From Rhodospirillaceae bacterium (GTDB lineage: Bacteria; Pseudomonadota; Alphaproteobacteria; Rhodospirillales; 2-02-FULL-58-16): a DNA stretch of 32,022 bases. Positions 1-8,597 of the stretch are shown here, one piece after another (the first letter of the stretch is position 1; each line of letters opens with the position of its first letter). Where the stretch lies: positions 1 through 32,022 of the forward strand of contig DUZD01000004.1 in assembly GCA_013349695.1 (NCBI GenBank), given 5' to 3'. Under the pieces are notes generated by a model. That model was given only the letters and a program-made list of their open reading frames with translations, was not told the DNA's origin and ran no database searches. A program made the position numbers and the translations under genes.

Positions 1-2040
1 GCCACAGGTCGAAGCGGTCGATGACCCTCTTGGCAGAGGGGCAGGGCCGCCGCACCGGTACGGTGCTGACGACCACGTTGGCGACGCGGCAAATCGTCGG
101 CCAAGGCGGCCGGATGGCCGACCAAGGCCACCGTCAGACCCCGCGTCCGGTAAATGCAGCCCAATCCGTCGCACGACAAGCGCCCGTCTCGGCTCAGCCC
201 GTGGCGCGGCCAAACCAGGGGCGAGTCCTCCCGCCCGGCCCGGCGGTGCCAGACCTGGCGGCTGAAACCGGCGGCCCGCATGGACGAAACGGCCAGGCCG
301 CCGTCCGCCGTGCGCACTGCCAGCAGCTTGCCGCGGCCATCGACGAGCACGTCCGGCGGCCGGATCAGCCCCAAGGTCATCAGTCCGGCGGCGACCCCCA
401 AGGCTCCCCACAATCGCCAGCGCCGCCGCCACAGGCACAACCACAGACCACCCAAGGCGATCAACACCAGTCCCCACGTCGGCATGGCCGGCAGCAGGGT
501 CACCGCGCCCGGCCAGCCGGAAACCGTCTCGGCGACTTGGACCACCACCTCTATGCCCCACCCCATCGGCTCTAGCGCCAGGGTTTCCAGGCCGAGCGGC
601 ATGAGAGCGAAGGCCGCCACCGACCACGGCATGATCCACAACGCCGTAACCGGCACGGCGATGACATTGGCGGCCAGGCCGTAAACCGCCAGGCGGTTGA
701 AGTGGTAGACCACGAACGACGCCGTCGCCATCTCGGCGATAACGGTGGTCAAGGCCACGCCGGCGACGTAAAGGAGCGCCGTTCGCGGCCATTTGGGCGG
801 CCCTTCGCCGCCGTAGCGGCGGCGGTCGCGGACCACCTCGTAGGCGGCGATGAGTGCGGTCACGGCGGCGAAGGAAAGCTGAAAACTGGCACCAAGCAGG
901 CTTTCCGGTGTCAACAAAAGGATGACGAAGGCGGCCCAGGCGACCAGGCGCATGGACAGTCCCCGGCGGTCGAAGAGCACCGCCAGCATCACCAGGCCGA
1001 TCATCAGGAAGGCCCGCTGGGTCGGCACCGTCGCCCCGGCCAACAGGGCGTAGGCGAAGGCGCCGACGATAGCGGCGGTGGCGGCCCATTTCTTGATCGG
1101 ATATCTGAGCGCCAACGGCGGCGCCAAGGCCAGGGCGCCGCGCAAGCCGACGAACAGGATCGCTGTCACCAGACCGACATGCAGGCCGGAAATAGCCAGC
1201 AGGTGGGCCAATCCGGCATCGCGGATGGCGGTCATGATCTTTGGCTCAATGGCCTTCCTGGTGCCGGCCATCAGCGCCGCGGCGATGGTTCCGGCCCGGC
1301 CGTCCAAGCCGGCCATGACACTATCGGCAATCCCCCGGCGCAACCTTTCCAGACCCAGCGACAATGAATCCAGGCCCCGCTCCCCACCCTTGGCGATCAG
1401 CTCCACCGGACCGAAGGCGAATCCGACGGCGCCCAGGCGGCGGAAATAGGACTGGCGCTGAAAATCGAAAGCGCCGGGGGCGGCGGGCGGTGGCGGCGAC
1501 GACAGTACGGCGCGCGCGCGGATCCAATCGCCGGCGGCGATAGCCGGCTGATGGCCCTGCAAACGCAAGCGGATCACGGCCGGTGTCCGTTGCGGACCGA
1601 GACGGGTGATGCGAAGGCGTTCCAGGCTGACCCGGCTGCCCTTGGGGGAATCTCTCCACGGCAACGATCCGCCCGGTGACGCTGGTCGGGCCCAGGCGTT
1701 TCGAAAGCATGGGCTCGGCGACGGCCGCCGTCCGCCATTGGGCGACGGTGAAGCCGGCGGTGGCGGCGCCGATCCCCAGCAGCGCCACCAGCACCACCGC
1801 GCGCCGCCGGCCAAGGCCGGCGCACGCCGCCACCGCCAAGGTTACCGCCGCTCCCAGCCACAGCGGCGGCTCCGCCGGCAAGGCGAAATAGACAGCGATG
1901 CCGGCGCCGAAAGCGACCGGCAGCCAAAGCACCCAACGCTCCCGCTCGACAGCCAGCGTTTCCGCCACCGCCTCGATGAGCCGGGGGATACCGCCACGGC
2001 CCATGGCGAAGCGCTTGTTCCGGAAAGGAGGTCGCGTCAT
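1..2040 (-). pseudogene. comEC: ComEC/Rec2-family competence DNA channel protein, frameshifted and cut by the window edge
   Basis: This family forms the inner-membrane channel for single-stranded DNA in natural transformation. The N-terminal part has two hydrophobic segments and a DUF4131-like region ending at VERFP. The frame then fails at a run of five G (plus strand 1644-1648). Dropping one base restores GDWIRARAVLS, PGAFDF and the hallmark AHLLAISGLHVGL (near 1165-1215), and this frame stays open to about position 94. There a second extra base (AAA at 91-93) seems to separate ADD from CRVANVVVS and VIDRFDLW, a C-terminal block I recognise from alphaproteobacterial members. The original frame is also open to the edge, so the second shift is less certain. 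ATG at 2040 is used as start; GTG at 2061 and ATG at 2004 are alternatives. Either a decayed gene or assembly errors. Confidence 0.85.
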
Positions 2041-2140
2041 CTCCGCACGCTTTTCCCGCACCCGCGACCAGACTATGCTACATCCTTGGCGCCTGTCGCC
2101 GCGGCGCCCTTCATTGGGCTTAACTTTATCAGATCAGGTC

Positions 2141-3544
2141 ATGACCGTCGTTACCCGTTTCGCTCCTTCACCCACCGGCTTCCTTCACCTCGGCGGTGCC
2201 CGCACGGCTCTTTTCAACTGGCTTTTCGCCAGGCACCATGGCGGAAAGTTCCTTCTCCGCATCGAGGACACCGACCGGGCGCGATCCACGGACCGGGCCG
2301 TCGAGGCCATCCATGACGGTCTCCATTGGTTGGGGCTGGACTGGGACGGAGAGGCGGTCTCCCAGTTTTCCCGCCGCCACCGCCATGTGGCGGCGGCTGG
2401 GCGGCTGCTGGACGAGGACAAAGCCTACCGATGCTTTTGCACAACCGACGAGCTGGCGGAAATACGCGAAACCGCCCGTCGGCAAGGCCGTCCGCCGCGT
2501 TACGACGGCCGCTGTCGAGACCGCGATCGGGCGGAAACGCCGGAAGGGGGCGATCCGGTTATCCGTTTCAAGGCGCCGCAAAGCGGCAAAACCACCATCC
2601 GCGACATGGTCCAGGGCGAGGTCGAGGTCGCCAACGAAGAGCTTGACGACATGGTCCTCTTGCGCGCCGACGGCACTCCCACCTACATGCTGGCGGTCGT
2701 AGTCGACGACCACGAGATGGGGATCACCCATGTCATCCGCGGCGACGACCATCTGACCAACGCTTTCCGCCAAATACAAATTTTCCAGGCCCTCGGCTGG
2801 CCGCCGCCCGAATTCGCCCATATCCCGCTGATCCACGGCGCCGACGGCGCCAAACTGTCGAAACGGCACGGCGCCTTGGGGATCGAGGCCTACCGGGAAA
2901 TGGGCTTTCTTACCGAGTCCATGCGCAACTACCTTCTCCGTCTCGGCTGGGGCCATGGCGACGATGAAATCATCAGCACCGAAGACGCCATCCGATGGTT
3001 TGACATGGGCGGCGTCGGGCGTTCCCCTTCCCGCTTCGACATCGCCAAACTCACCAACCTCAATGGCCATTACCTGCGCAACGCCGACGACCGGAGACTA
3101 ACCAGCCTGATTTTGCCCGGCCTCGCCGAAAAACTGGGCGGAAAACTTGCCGAAGAGGCATCGAACAGGTTATTAAAAGGGATGTCCGGACTAAAGCATC
3201 GTGCGAAAACAATTGTAGAACTTATTGATAATTCCGAATTTTATGTAAAATCGCGCCCGTTGCCTATGAACGATAAGGCGGCCAAGTTCGTGCATGGGAA
3301 CGGCAAGGAAGTGTTGCACGGAATGCGCCGTGAATTGGCGGCGCTCGGCGGTTGGACGGCCGAGGCTTTGGAAGAGGCGGCGCGCCACTTCGCGGAGACG
3401 GCCGAAATCAAGCTCGGCGCCGTCGCCCAACCTCTGCGGGCGGCGTTGACGGGAGCCACCATTTCGCCAAGCGTTTTTGAAATCATGGCGGTTTTGGGCC
3501 GTCAGGAAACGCTGGGACGCCTGGATGACGTTTTAACCCGATGA
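2141..3544 (+). CDS. gltX: Glutamyl-tRNA synthetase
   Basis: Class I aminoacyl-tRNA synthetase charging tRNA with glutamate in the cytoplasm. The protein is 467 residues, normal for the family. The Rossmann catalytic domain opens with FAPSPTGFLHLGG, whose HLGG (16-19) is the HIGH motif, followed by RIEDTDR. The KMSKS equivalent is KLSKR (238-242), preceded by the VIRGDDHL block. The C-terminal third is the helical anticodon-binding part. ATG at 2141 is chosen because it gives the canonical N-terminus and has AGG a few bases upstream; the frame is open further upstream, but that stretch lies antisense to comEC. Alphaproteobacteria often carry two gltX copies, so it may be non-discriminating (charging tRNA-Gln as well), which cannot be judged here. 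A stretch near 3165-3260 is unusually AT-rich for this gene. Confidence 0.97.
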   Translation: MTVVTRFAPSPTGFLHLGGARTALFNWLFARHHGGKFLLRIEDTDRARSTDRAVEAIHDGLHWLGLDWDGEAVSQFSRRHRHVAAAGRLLDEDKAYRCFCTTDELAEIRETARRQGRPPRYDGRCRDRDRAETPEGGDPVIRFKAPQSGKTTIRDMVQGEVEVANEELDDMVLLRADGTPTYMLAVVVDDHEMGITHVIRGDDHLTNAFRQIQIFQALGWPPPEFAHIPLIHGADGAKLSKRHGALGIEAYREMGFLTESMRNYLLRLGWGHGDDEIISTEDAIRWFDMGGVGRSPSRFDIAKLTNLNGHYLRNADDRRLTSLILPGLAEKLGGKLAEEASNRLLKGMSGLKHRAKTIVELIDNSEFYVKSRPLPMNDKAAKFVHGNGKEVLHGMRRELAALGGWTAEALEEAARHFAETAEIKLGAVAQPLRAALTGATISPSVFEIMAVLGRQETLGRLDDVLTR

Positions 3545-3645
3545 CGCCATGGCCCGTGAAACCCGGCCGCTTGGTGGCGCCTTCAATCAAGGACGGACCC
3601 GGCGCTTGACGGCGGACCGTCCATGAATTTCTGGGGAAGTTTTAT

Positions 3646-4980
3646 ATGAAGAACGCGGAACAACCGGTTAGCAAGCAAGCCACCGGCAAGGAAAGCTACT
3701 CCCTCGTCAACAACCAGACCGGGGAAAGCGTGGAGCTGCCGTTGATCAAGGGGACGACCGGCCCCGACGTCATGGACATCCGCAGCCTCTATGCGAAAAC
3801 GGGGTGTTTCACATACGATCCCGGCTTCACCTCGACGGCCAGTTGCGACTCCAAAATCACCTTCATCGACGGCGATGAAGGCATCCTGCTCTACCGCGGC
3901 TACCCCATCGACCAACTGGCCGAACATTCCAACTTCCTGGAAGTCTGCTATCTCTTGCTTTCCGGGGACCTTCCGACGCAGGAGCAAAGGCACAAGTTCC
4001 GCCACGACATCACCCGCCACACCATGCTCCACGAGCAGGTGATGTTTTTCTTCCGCGGATTCCGCCGCGATTCCCACCCAATGGCGATCATGTGCGGCAT
4101 TGCCGGGGCACTCGCCGCTTTTTACCACGACAGCACCGACATCAAAGATCCCCGGCACCGGGCGGTGGCTTCCAGCCGGCTGATCGCCAAGATGCCGACC
4201 ATCGCCGCCCTGGCCTACAAATATTCCATCGGCCAGCCATTCGTGTCTCCCCGCAACGACCTCAAATACGCGGAAAATTTCCTTCACATGATGTTCGCCA
4301 CCCCTTGCGAGGATTACAAGGTCAATCCGGTTCTGGCGCGGGCCATGGACCGCATCCTGATCTTGCACGCCGATCATGAACAGAACGCTTCGACCTCGAC
4401 GGTCCGCCTGGCCGGCTCCAGCGGCGCCAATCCCTTCGCCTGCATCGCCGCCGGCATCGCCTCCCTTTGGGGCCCCGCCCACGGCGGCGCCAACGAGGCG
4501 GTTCTGAACATGCTTCAAGAGATCGGCGGCAAGGAACGGATTCCCGAATTCATCAAGCGGGCCAAGGACAAGAACGATCCTTTCCGGCTCATGGGATTTG
4601 GCCACCGCGTCTACAAGAACTACGACCCCAGGGCCAGGGTCATCCAACGAACCTGCCACGAGGTTCTGGACGAATTGGGGGCGAAGGAAGAGCCGCTCCT
4701 CGATCTGGCCATAGAATTGGAGCATATCGCCCTGGAGGACGAGTATTTCATCAAAAAGAAGCTCTATCCCAACGTCGATTTCTATTCCGGCATCATTTTC
4801 CGCGCCATGGGCATCCCGACCACCATGTTCACGGTTCTTTTCGCGGTCGCCAGGACCGTCGGCTGGGTCGCCCAATGGAACGAAATGATCGAGGATCCCG
4901 TGCAGAAGATCGGCCGTCCGCGGCAGCTTTACCACGGCCAAACTTTTCGTGGTTTCACGCCGATCCATAAACGCAAGTAA
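3646..4980 (+). CDS. gltA: Citrate synthase (type II)
   Basis: Condenses acetyl-CoA and oxaloacetate to citrate, the entry step of the TCA cycle. At 444 residues it matches the large hexameric Gram-negative type. The catalytic triad is visible: His279 in WGPAHGGAN, His320 in GFGHRVYKNYDP and Asp378 in NVDFYSG, equivalent to His264, His305 and Asp362 of the E. coli enzyme. The N-terminal small beta domain (about 1-60) is present. The ATG is preceded by GGGGAAG with suitable spacing. It follows gltX by 101 bp on the same strand, and that gap holds a GGACGG/CCGTCC inverted repeat but no convincing terminator. It ends 17 bp from the convergent gloA. Confidence 0.98.
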   Translation: MKNAEQPVSKQATGKESYSLVNNQTGESVELPLIKGTTGPDVMDIRSLYAKTGCFTYDPGFTSTASCDSKITFIDGDEGILLYRGYPIDQLAEHSNFLEVCYLLLSGDLPTQEQRHKFRHDITRHTMLHEQVMFFFRGFRRDSHPMAIMCGIAGALAAFYHDSTDIKDPRHRAVASSRLIAKMPTIAALAYKYSIGQPFVSPRNDLKYAENFLHMMFATPCEDYKVNPVLARAMDRILILHADHEQNASTSTVRLAGSSGANPFACIAAGIASLWGPAHGGANEAVLNMLQEIGGKERIPEFIKRAKDKNDPFRLMGFGHRVYKNYDPRARVIQRTCHEVLDELGAKEEPLLDLAIELEHIALEDEYFIKKKLYPNVDFYSGIIFRAMGIPTTMFTVLFAVARTVGWVAQWNEMIEDPVQKIGRPRQLYHGQTFRGFTPIHKRK

Positions 4981-4985
4981 AGCGG

Positions 4986-5008
4986 AAAAACGGGATCTCA
5001 GGCCCGTT
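4986..5008 (-). terminator. Candidate intrinsic terminator of gloA, in the gltA/gloA convergent gap
   Basis: On the minus strand AACGGG, an 8-base loop and CCCGTT form a perfect 6-bp stem ending in a run of five T. The gloA stop codon lies in the loop. In the opposite direction the stem has no T-run, so it would mainly stop gloA transcription. Confidence 0.5.
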
Positions 5009-5429
5009 CGATCAATTCGATCCTATAGCCGTCGGGGTCCTCGATGAAGGCGATGACCGTGCCGCCGTGTTTCATCGGACCCGGCGGACGGGGAATGCTC
5101 ACCCCTTCCGCCCGTAGCCGCCGGCAAGTCTCGCCGATGTCGGCAACGCCGATGGCGAAGTGCCCGAAACCGTTGCCAAGGTCGTAATCTTGCTCCTGGT
5201 CCCAGTTGTGGGTTAGTTCGATCACCGCGTGATCGGTCTCCTCGCCATAACCGACGAACGCCAGGGTGAACTTTCCGCCCGGAAAGTCCTTGCGGCGTAC
5301 CATCTTCATGCCCAGCAAACGGGTATAGAAATCCAAGGACTTGTCGAGGTCGCGGACGCGGATCATGGTGTGCAAAAGGCGCAATCCGGCCGTCTCGATC
5401 GCCGCCGCCCCGGTGGTCGCCGCGGTCAT
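4998..5429 (-). CDS. gloA: Lactoylglutathione lyase (glyoxalase I)
   Basis: Converts the hemithioacetal of methylglyoxal and glutathione to S-lactoylglutathione in methylglyoxal detoxification. The protein is 143 residues with two vicinal-oxygen-chelate beta-alpha-beta-beta-beta modules. The four metal ligands are His20, Glu71, His90 and Glu138. Their spacing (51, 19, 48) nearly matches His5, Glu56, His74, Glu122 of E. coli GloA. The short form resembles the Ni/Co-activated bacterial type. About 15 extra N-terminal residues precede the usual start. The ATG at 5429 is supported by GGAG eight bases upstream. It is a single gene between convergent gltA and a divergent oxidoreductase gene. Confidence 0.93.
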   Translation of the reverse strand: MTAATTGAAAIETAGLRLLHTMIRVRDLDKSLDFYTRLLGMKMVRRKDFPGGKFTLAFVGYGEETDHAVIELTHNWDQEQDYDLGNGFGHFAIGVADIGETCRRLRAEGVSIPRPPGPMKHGGTVIAFIEDPDGYRIELIERA

Positions 5430-5484
5430 GATTTCACTCCCATCGGACGCGCCTTCGCCAGGCCTTGTCTTCGCCGGCTAAAAA

Positions 5485-5499
5485 GTTTACCCCGTAAAC
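5485..5499. promoter_or_regulatory. Perfect palindrome in the gloA / oxidoreductase divergent region
   Basis: GTTTACcccGTAAAC is a perfect 6-3-6 inverted repeat. It lies in the 166-bp region from which gloA and the Gfo/Idh/MocA gene are transcribed away from each other, about 55 bp from the gloA start and 97 bp from the other. The size and symmetry suit an operator for a dimeric repressor. No regulator gene is adjacent and no family is assigned. Confidence 0.35.
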
Positions 5500-5595
5500 G
5501 GCGCCAAGCCAAGTCCCGGTGGCCCGAGGGGGCGGGCGTGGGCTGGCGGCGCCAAGGCCGTTGCGCGCGGGCGCGGGAGTGGATCGGGGACTAAG

Positions 5596-6588
5596 GTGGA
5601 CAGGATCAGGACAGGGGTCATCGGACTCGGCCATTTCGGACGCTTCCATGTCGACAAATACGCCAACCTCGAACGTTCGGAACTCATCGCCGTCTGCGAC
5701 ACCGACCCGGACCTGGCCGGCGAAGTCGCGGCCAAGCACGGGGTCGGGGCGGTCTCCGACTATCGCGACTTGTTCGGCCAGGTCGATGCGGTCAGCGTCG
5801 TGGTGCCGACCAAGGCCCACCACGAGGTCGCCAAGGCTTTCCTGGAAAACGGCGTGCACGTGCTCGTCGAGAAACCGATTACCGACGACTTGGCGGCCGC
5901 CGACGAGCTGATCGGCATCGCCAGCGGCCAATACGGCCCGATCCTTCAGGTTGGCCATCTGGAACGTTTTTCCTCGGCGGAACAGGTCATGCGGAAAGTG
6001 ATCACCCGGCCGCTATTCATAGAGTCGTACCGCATCGCGCCGTTCCAGCCGCGCGGAACCGACGTCAGCGTCATCCTTGACCTGATGATCCACGACATCG
6101 ACTTGATCCTCAGCCTCGTCAAGGCGCCGGCGGAATCGGTCGACGCCGTCGGGTTGCCGGTGCTCTCCGGAAGTGAAGATATCGCCAATACCCGCATTCG
6201 CTTCACCAACGGCTGCGCCGCCAACATCACCGCCAGCCGCGTCAGCGGTAAAAACGAACGCAAGATGCGGATCTTCCAGCCGGACTCCTACATTTCCGTC
6301 GATTTCCTGAATCGCAAACTGCTCGTCGCCCAAAAAGGCGACGGCGAACTGTTCCCCGGCATGCCAAACTTCCGCATCGACGAACAGGAATACGTGGAAT
6401 GCGACAAACTCGAACGCCAGATCGATGCCTTCCTCGACGCCATCGCCAATAAAACGCCGCCCGTGGTTAGCGGCGAGGACGGCCGCCGGGCGGTCGAGAC
6501 CGCATTGATGATCACCGAAAGCCTGCGGCGCCACCAGGAGTTTGTGCGCGAGCGCTCCGGCGATGCGGTGCTCGCCGCGTTCCGCTAG
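5596..6588 (+). CDS. Gfo/Idh/MocA-family NAD(P)-dependent oxidoreductase, possibly a UDP-sugar 3-dehydrogenase
   Basis: Family enzymes oxidise or reduce sugar or nucleotide-sugar carbons using NAD(P). The 330-residue protein begins with a Rossmann fold, GLGHFG at residues 10-15, then has the family EKP motif at 92-94 (VLVEKPITDD) and an HDIDLIL segment in the C-terminal substrate domain. The start is GTG at 5596 with GGGGA upstream. It runs toward lpxB and ends 3 bp from it. In Acidithiobacillus a family member, GnnA, acts next to lpx genes to make UDP-GlcNAc3N for diaminosugar lipid A. The position here makes a related role plausible. No GnnB-like aminotransferase is visible in the window, so the substrate remains inferred. 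Confidence 0.85.
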   Translation: MDRIRTGVIGLGHFGRFHVDKYANLERSELIAVCDTDPDLAGEVAAKHGVGAVSDYRDLFGQVDAVSVVVPTKAHHEVAKAFLENGVHVLVEKPITDDLAAADELIGIASGQYGPILQVGHLERFSSAEQVMRKVITRPLFIESYRIAPFQPRGTDVSVILDLMIHDIDLILSLVKAPAESVDAVGLPVLSGSEDIANTRIRFTNGCAANITASRVSGKNERKMRIFQPDSYISVDFLNRKLLVAQKGDGELFPGMPNFRIDEQEYVECDKLERQIDAFLDAIANKTPPVVSGEDGRRAVETALMITESLRRHQEFVRERSGDAVLAAFR

Positions 6589-6591
6589 AGA

Positions 6592-7746
6592 TTACGTGAT
6601 CATCGACAGGACGATTTCGGCGGCCTTTTCGGAAGGCGGCGGCCCGCCAAGGCCGAGCCTTTGCAGGACCTCATCGAAGGCGTCTCTTTGCGCCCGCCGG
6701 GCCGCGTCGTCCGCAAAGATCCCGGCTAGCGCCGCCGCCAGTTTCTCGGGTCTGCAATTCTCCTGAAGAAATTCCGGCAACGCCTGGCGATCCAGGATCA
6801 GGTTGACCAGGTTGATGTAACGGACCCGGATCAAGCGCCGCGCCAGCAAGGCCGTCAGCGGGTTCGCCTTGTAAGCGATCACCGTCGGGGTCTTGGCCAC
6901 GGCCAGTTCGAGCGTCACCGAGCCGGAAGCGGCAAGGGCCGCGTCGGCGGCGGCGAAGGCATCGAGCTTGTCGGCTTGACCGCGCGTGATCAAGGGGGTC
7001 GGCGTCCACCCGGCGGCGGCGGCCGCCACCTGCTCTGCCACCCCCTCGACGGTCGGCACAACGGCCCTCAAGTCCGGCAGATTCTTTCGCAGCAATGCCA
7101 GCGTTTCACCGAAAACGGGAAGCAGGCGGGCTGTTTCGTTGCCGCGGCTGCCGGGAAGCACGCAGATCAGCGGAGCCTCGGCGGGAATGCCGTGGCGGCG
7201 GCGAAAAGCCTGGCCGTCACCGCTCTCGGCGCCGGTTTCCACGACTGGATGGCCAACGAAGGCGCTGGACAGGCCGACGGCCTCGAAATAGGGCGCTTCA
7301 AAGGGCAGCAGGACAATCAGGCGGTCGAACAGTTCCGCCGCCACCTTGGCCTTGCCGGGCCGCCACGCCCAAACCTGCGGCGCAACGTAGTGAATGAGGG
7401 GAATCCCCTGCCCTTTCAGGCGCTTGGCGACGGGGAAACAGAAATCCGGGGCATCGATGCTGACCACCGCCGACGGGCGCCGGGCCTTGATATCAGCGAC
7501 TGTTTGCCGCAACCGGCGCAGCAGCTTCGGCACTCTTGGCAGGACCTCGGCAAGGCCCATGACAGAGAGGTCGCTCATCGGAAACAGGCTGTCCAGCCCC
7601 TCCGCCTTCATCCGCGGCCCGCCGACGCCGGCAAAGGCTATCCGGCCCGCGCTCTGGGTTTTGAGCGCCGCCATCAGCCGCGATCCCAGCGCATCCCCCG
7701 AATGCTCGCCGGCAATCAGAAACAGGCGCGTCTGTGCCTCCTTCAA
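6592..7746 (-). CDS. lpxB: Lipid-A-disaccharide synthase
   Basis: Inverting GT-B glycosyltransferase (family GT19) joining UDP-2,3-diacylglucosamine and lipid X to give the tetraacyl disaccharide phosphate at the inner membrane. It has 384 residues. The N-terminal FLIAGEHSGD, the central HYVAPQVWAWR, LPFE and FVGHP blocks, and the nucleotide-site LPGSRGNE are all present. The start is TTG at 7746. It is supported by GGAGG four bases upstream and by TTGA overlap with the lpxI stop, implying translational coupling. It is the last gene of the long minus-strand operon and ends against the convergent oxidoreductase gene. Confidence 0.97.
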   Translation of the reverse strand: MKEAQTRLFLIAGEHSGDALGSRLMAALKTQSAGRIAFAGVGGPRMKAEGLDSLFPMSDLSVMGLAEVLPRVPKLLRRLRQTVADIKARRPSAVVSIDAPDFCFPVAKRLKGQGIPLIHYVAPQVWAWRPGKAKVAAELFDRLIVLLPFEAPYFEAVGLSSAFVGHPVVETGAESGDGQAFRRRHGIPAEAPLICVLPGSRGNETARLLPVFGETLALLRKNLPDLRAVVPTVEGVAEQVAAAAAGWTPTPLITRGQADKLDAFAAADAALAASGSVTLELAVAKTPTVIAYKANPLTALLARRLIRVRYINLVNLILDRQALPEFLQENCRPEKLAAALAGIFADDAARRAQRDAFDEVLQRLGLGGPPPSEKAAEIVLSMIT

Positions 7747-8597
7747 TTTTCCTCCGCTAGGGGAACGCCGATCACGAACAAGCCCGCCGCGTCGGCGGCC
7801 TCGATGACCGCCTCGCGATCAATCACCAGCGTGCCGCCGGCTTCTATGGCGATGCCGGCGAGGCCGGCCCCGGTCACCGTATCGACCGTGGAAACCCCGA
7901 TGGTGGGCAGATCGGCGCGGCTTTCCTGTCCCGGCTTCTTGACCTTGACGAGAACGCCGCCGCGCCGCTGTATTGCCTCTTTTCCCTGTCGACACCGGGT
8001 GATCCGTGCCAGCATGGCGTCGGTTCCATCCGCCCCCTCGACGGCGATGATCCGGCCTTGCTCGGCCACCGCCGCTTGCCCGACATCCTTGCCGCCGATC
8101 TCGCGCGCCGCCCTGATACCCTGCTCGATGTCCTTCAAAGCCTGTTCGTCCGGGGCGTGAGCACCGTAAACACCTGTCGCCGCCAGCACGTCGGGAAGCA
8201 CGGATTCGGCGCCGACAACGCGGAAACCCTCATCCCTTTCAAGGACTCCGACCAAAGCCGACAATAAACCGTCGTCACCGATCATGGCGGTGGCGTGGGT
8301 GGCGAAAAATCGGGCAACCCATGCGTCCGGCCGCAAGGTGCTCATCTTGGGCCGGCGGATGCCACCCGCCAGGACGAGTTCCTTGACCCCGGCATCCCGA
8401 AAATGTTTGACCGCCTGGCCGCCGGCGCCAAGCCGCACCCAGGCATGGGGGATGTCCTTGCCGGTGACGGTTTCCGGTAGCGTCTGATCCTTGAACGCGA
8501 CAACGAAAAATGGGCGCCCGGTTTGCTTGCAGGCCTCAATGATCCGTCCCGGAAGCTCGCCGTTTCCGGCGATGATACCGAGTTTAGGCGGCATCAT
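7743..8597 (-). CDS. lpxI: UDP-2,3-diacylglucosamine pyrophosphatase LpxI
   Basis: Hydrolyses UDP-2,3-diacylglucosamine to lipid X and UMP, the fourth step of lipid A synthesis. LpxI (DUF1009) replaces the unrelated LpxH in many alphaproteobacteria; it was defined in Caulobacter. The 284-residue product begins KLGIIAGNGELP, has the VLAGGI segment near residue 75, and carries the C-terminal PTIGVSTVD and GLAGIAIEAGGTLVID blocks. Two ATG codons (8597 and 8594) are possible starts, both inside the end of lpxA. Its end overlaps the lpxB TTG start. There is no calcineurin-like phosphoesterase signature of LpxH. Confidence 0.95.
   Translation of the reverse strand: MMPPKLGIIAGNGELPGRIIEACKQTGRPFFVVAFKDQTLPETVTGKDIPHAWVRLGAGGQAVKHFRDAGVKELVLAGGIRRPKMSTLRPDAWVARFFATHATAMIGDDGLLSALVGVLERDEGFRVVGAESVLPDVLAATGVYGAHAPDEQALKDIEQGIRAAREIGGKDVGQAAVAEQGRIIAVEGADGTDAMLARITRCRQGKEAIQRRGGVLVKVKKPGQESRADLPTIGVSTVDTVTGAGLAGIAIEAGGTLVIDREAVIEAADAAGLFVIGVPLAEEN

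Noticed and set aside
3583..4968. Long open frame antisense to gltA (461 codons)
   Set aside because: It mirrors the codon structure of a certain citrate synthase gene on the other strand and resembles no protein.
6976..8160. Plus-strand open frame across lpxB and lpxI (394 codons)
   Set aside because: Crosses two well-identified genes on the other strand and has biased composition typical of antisense frames.
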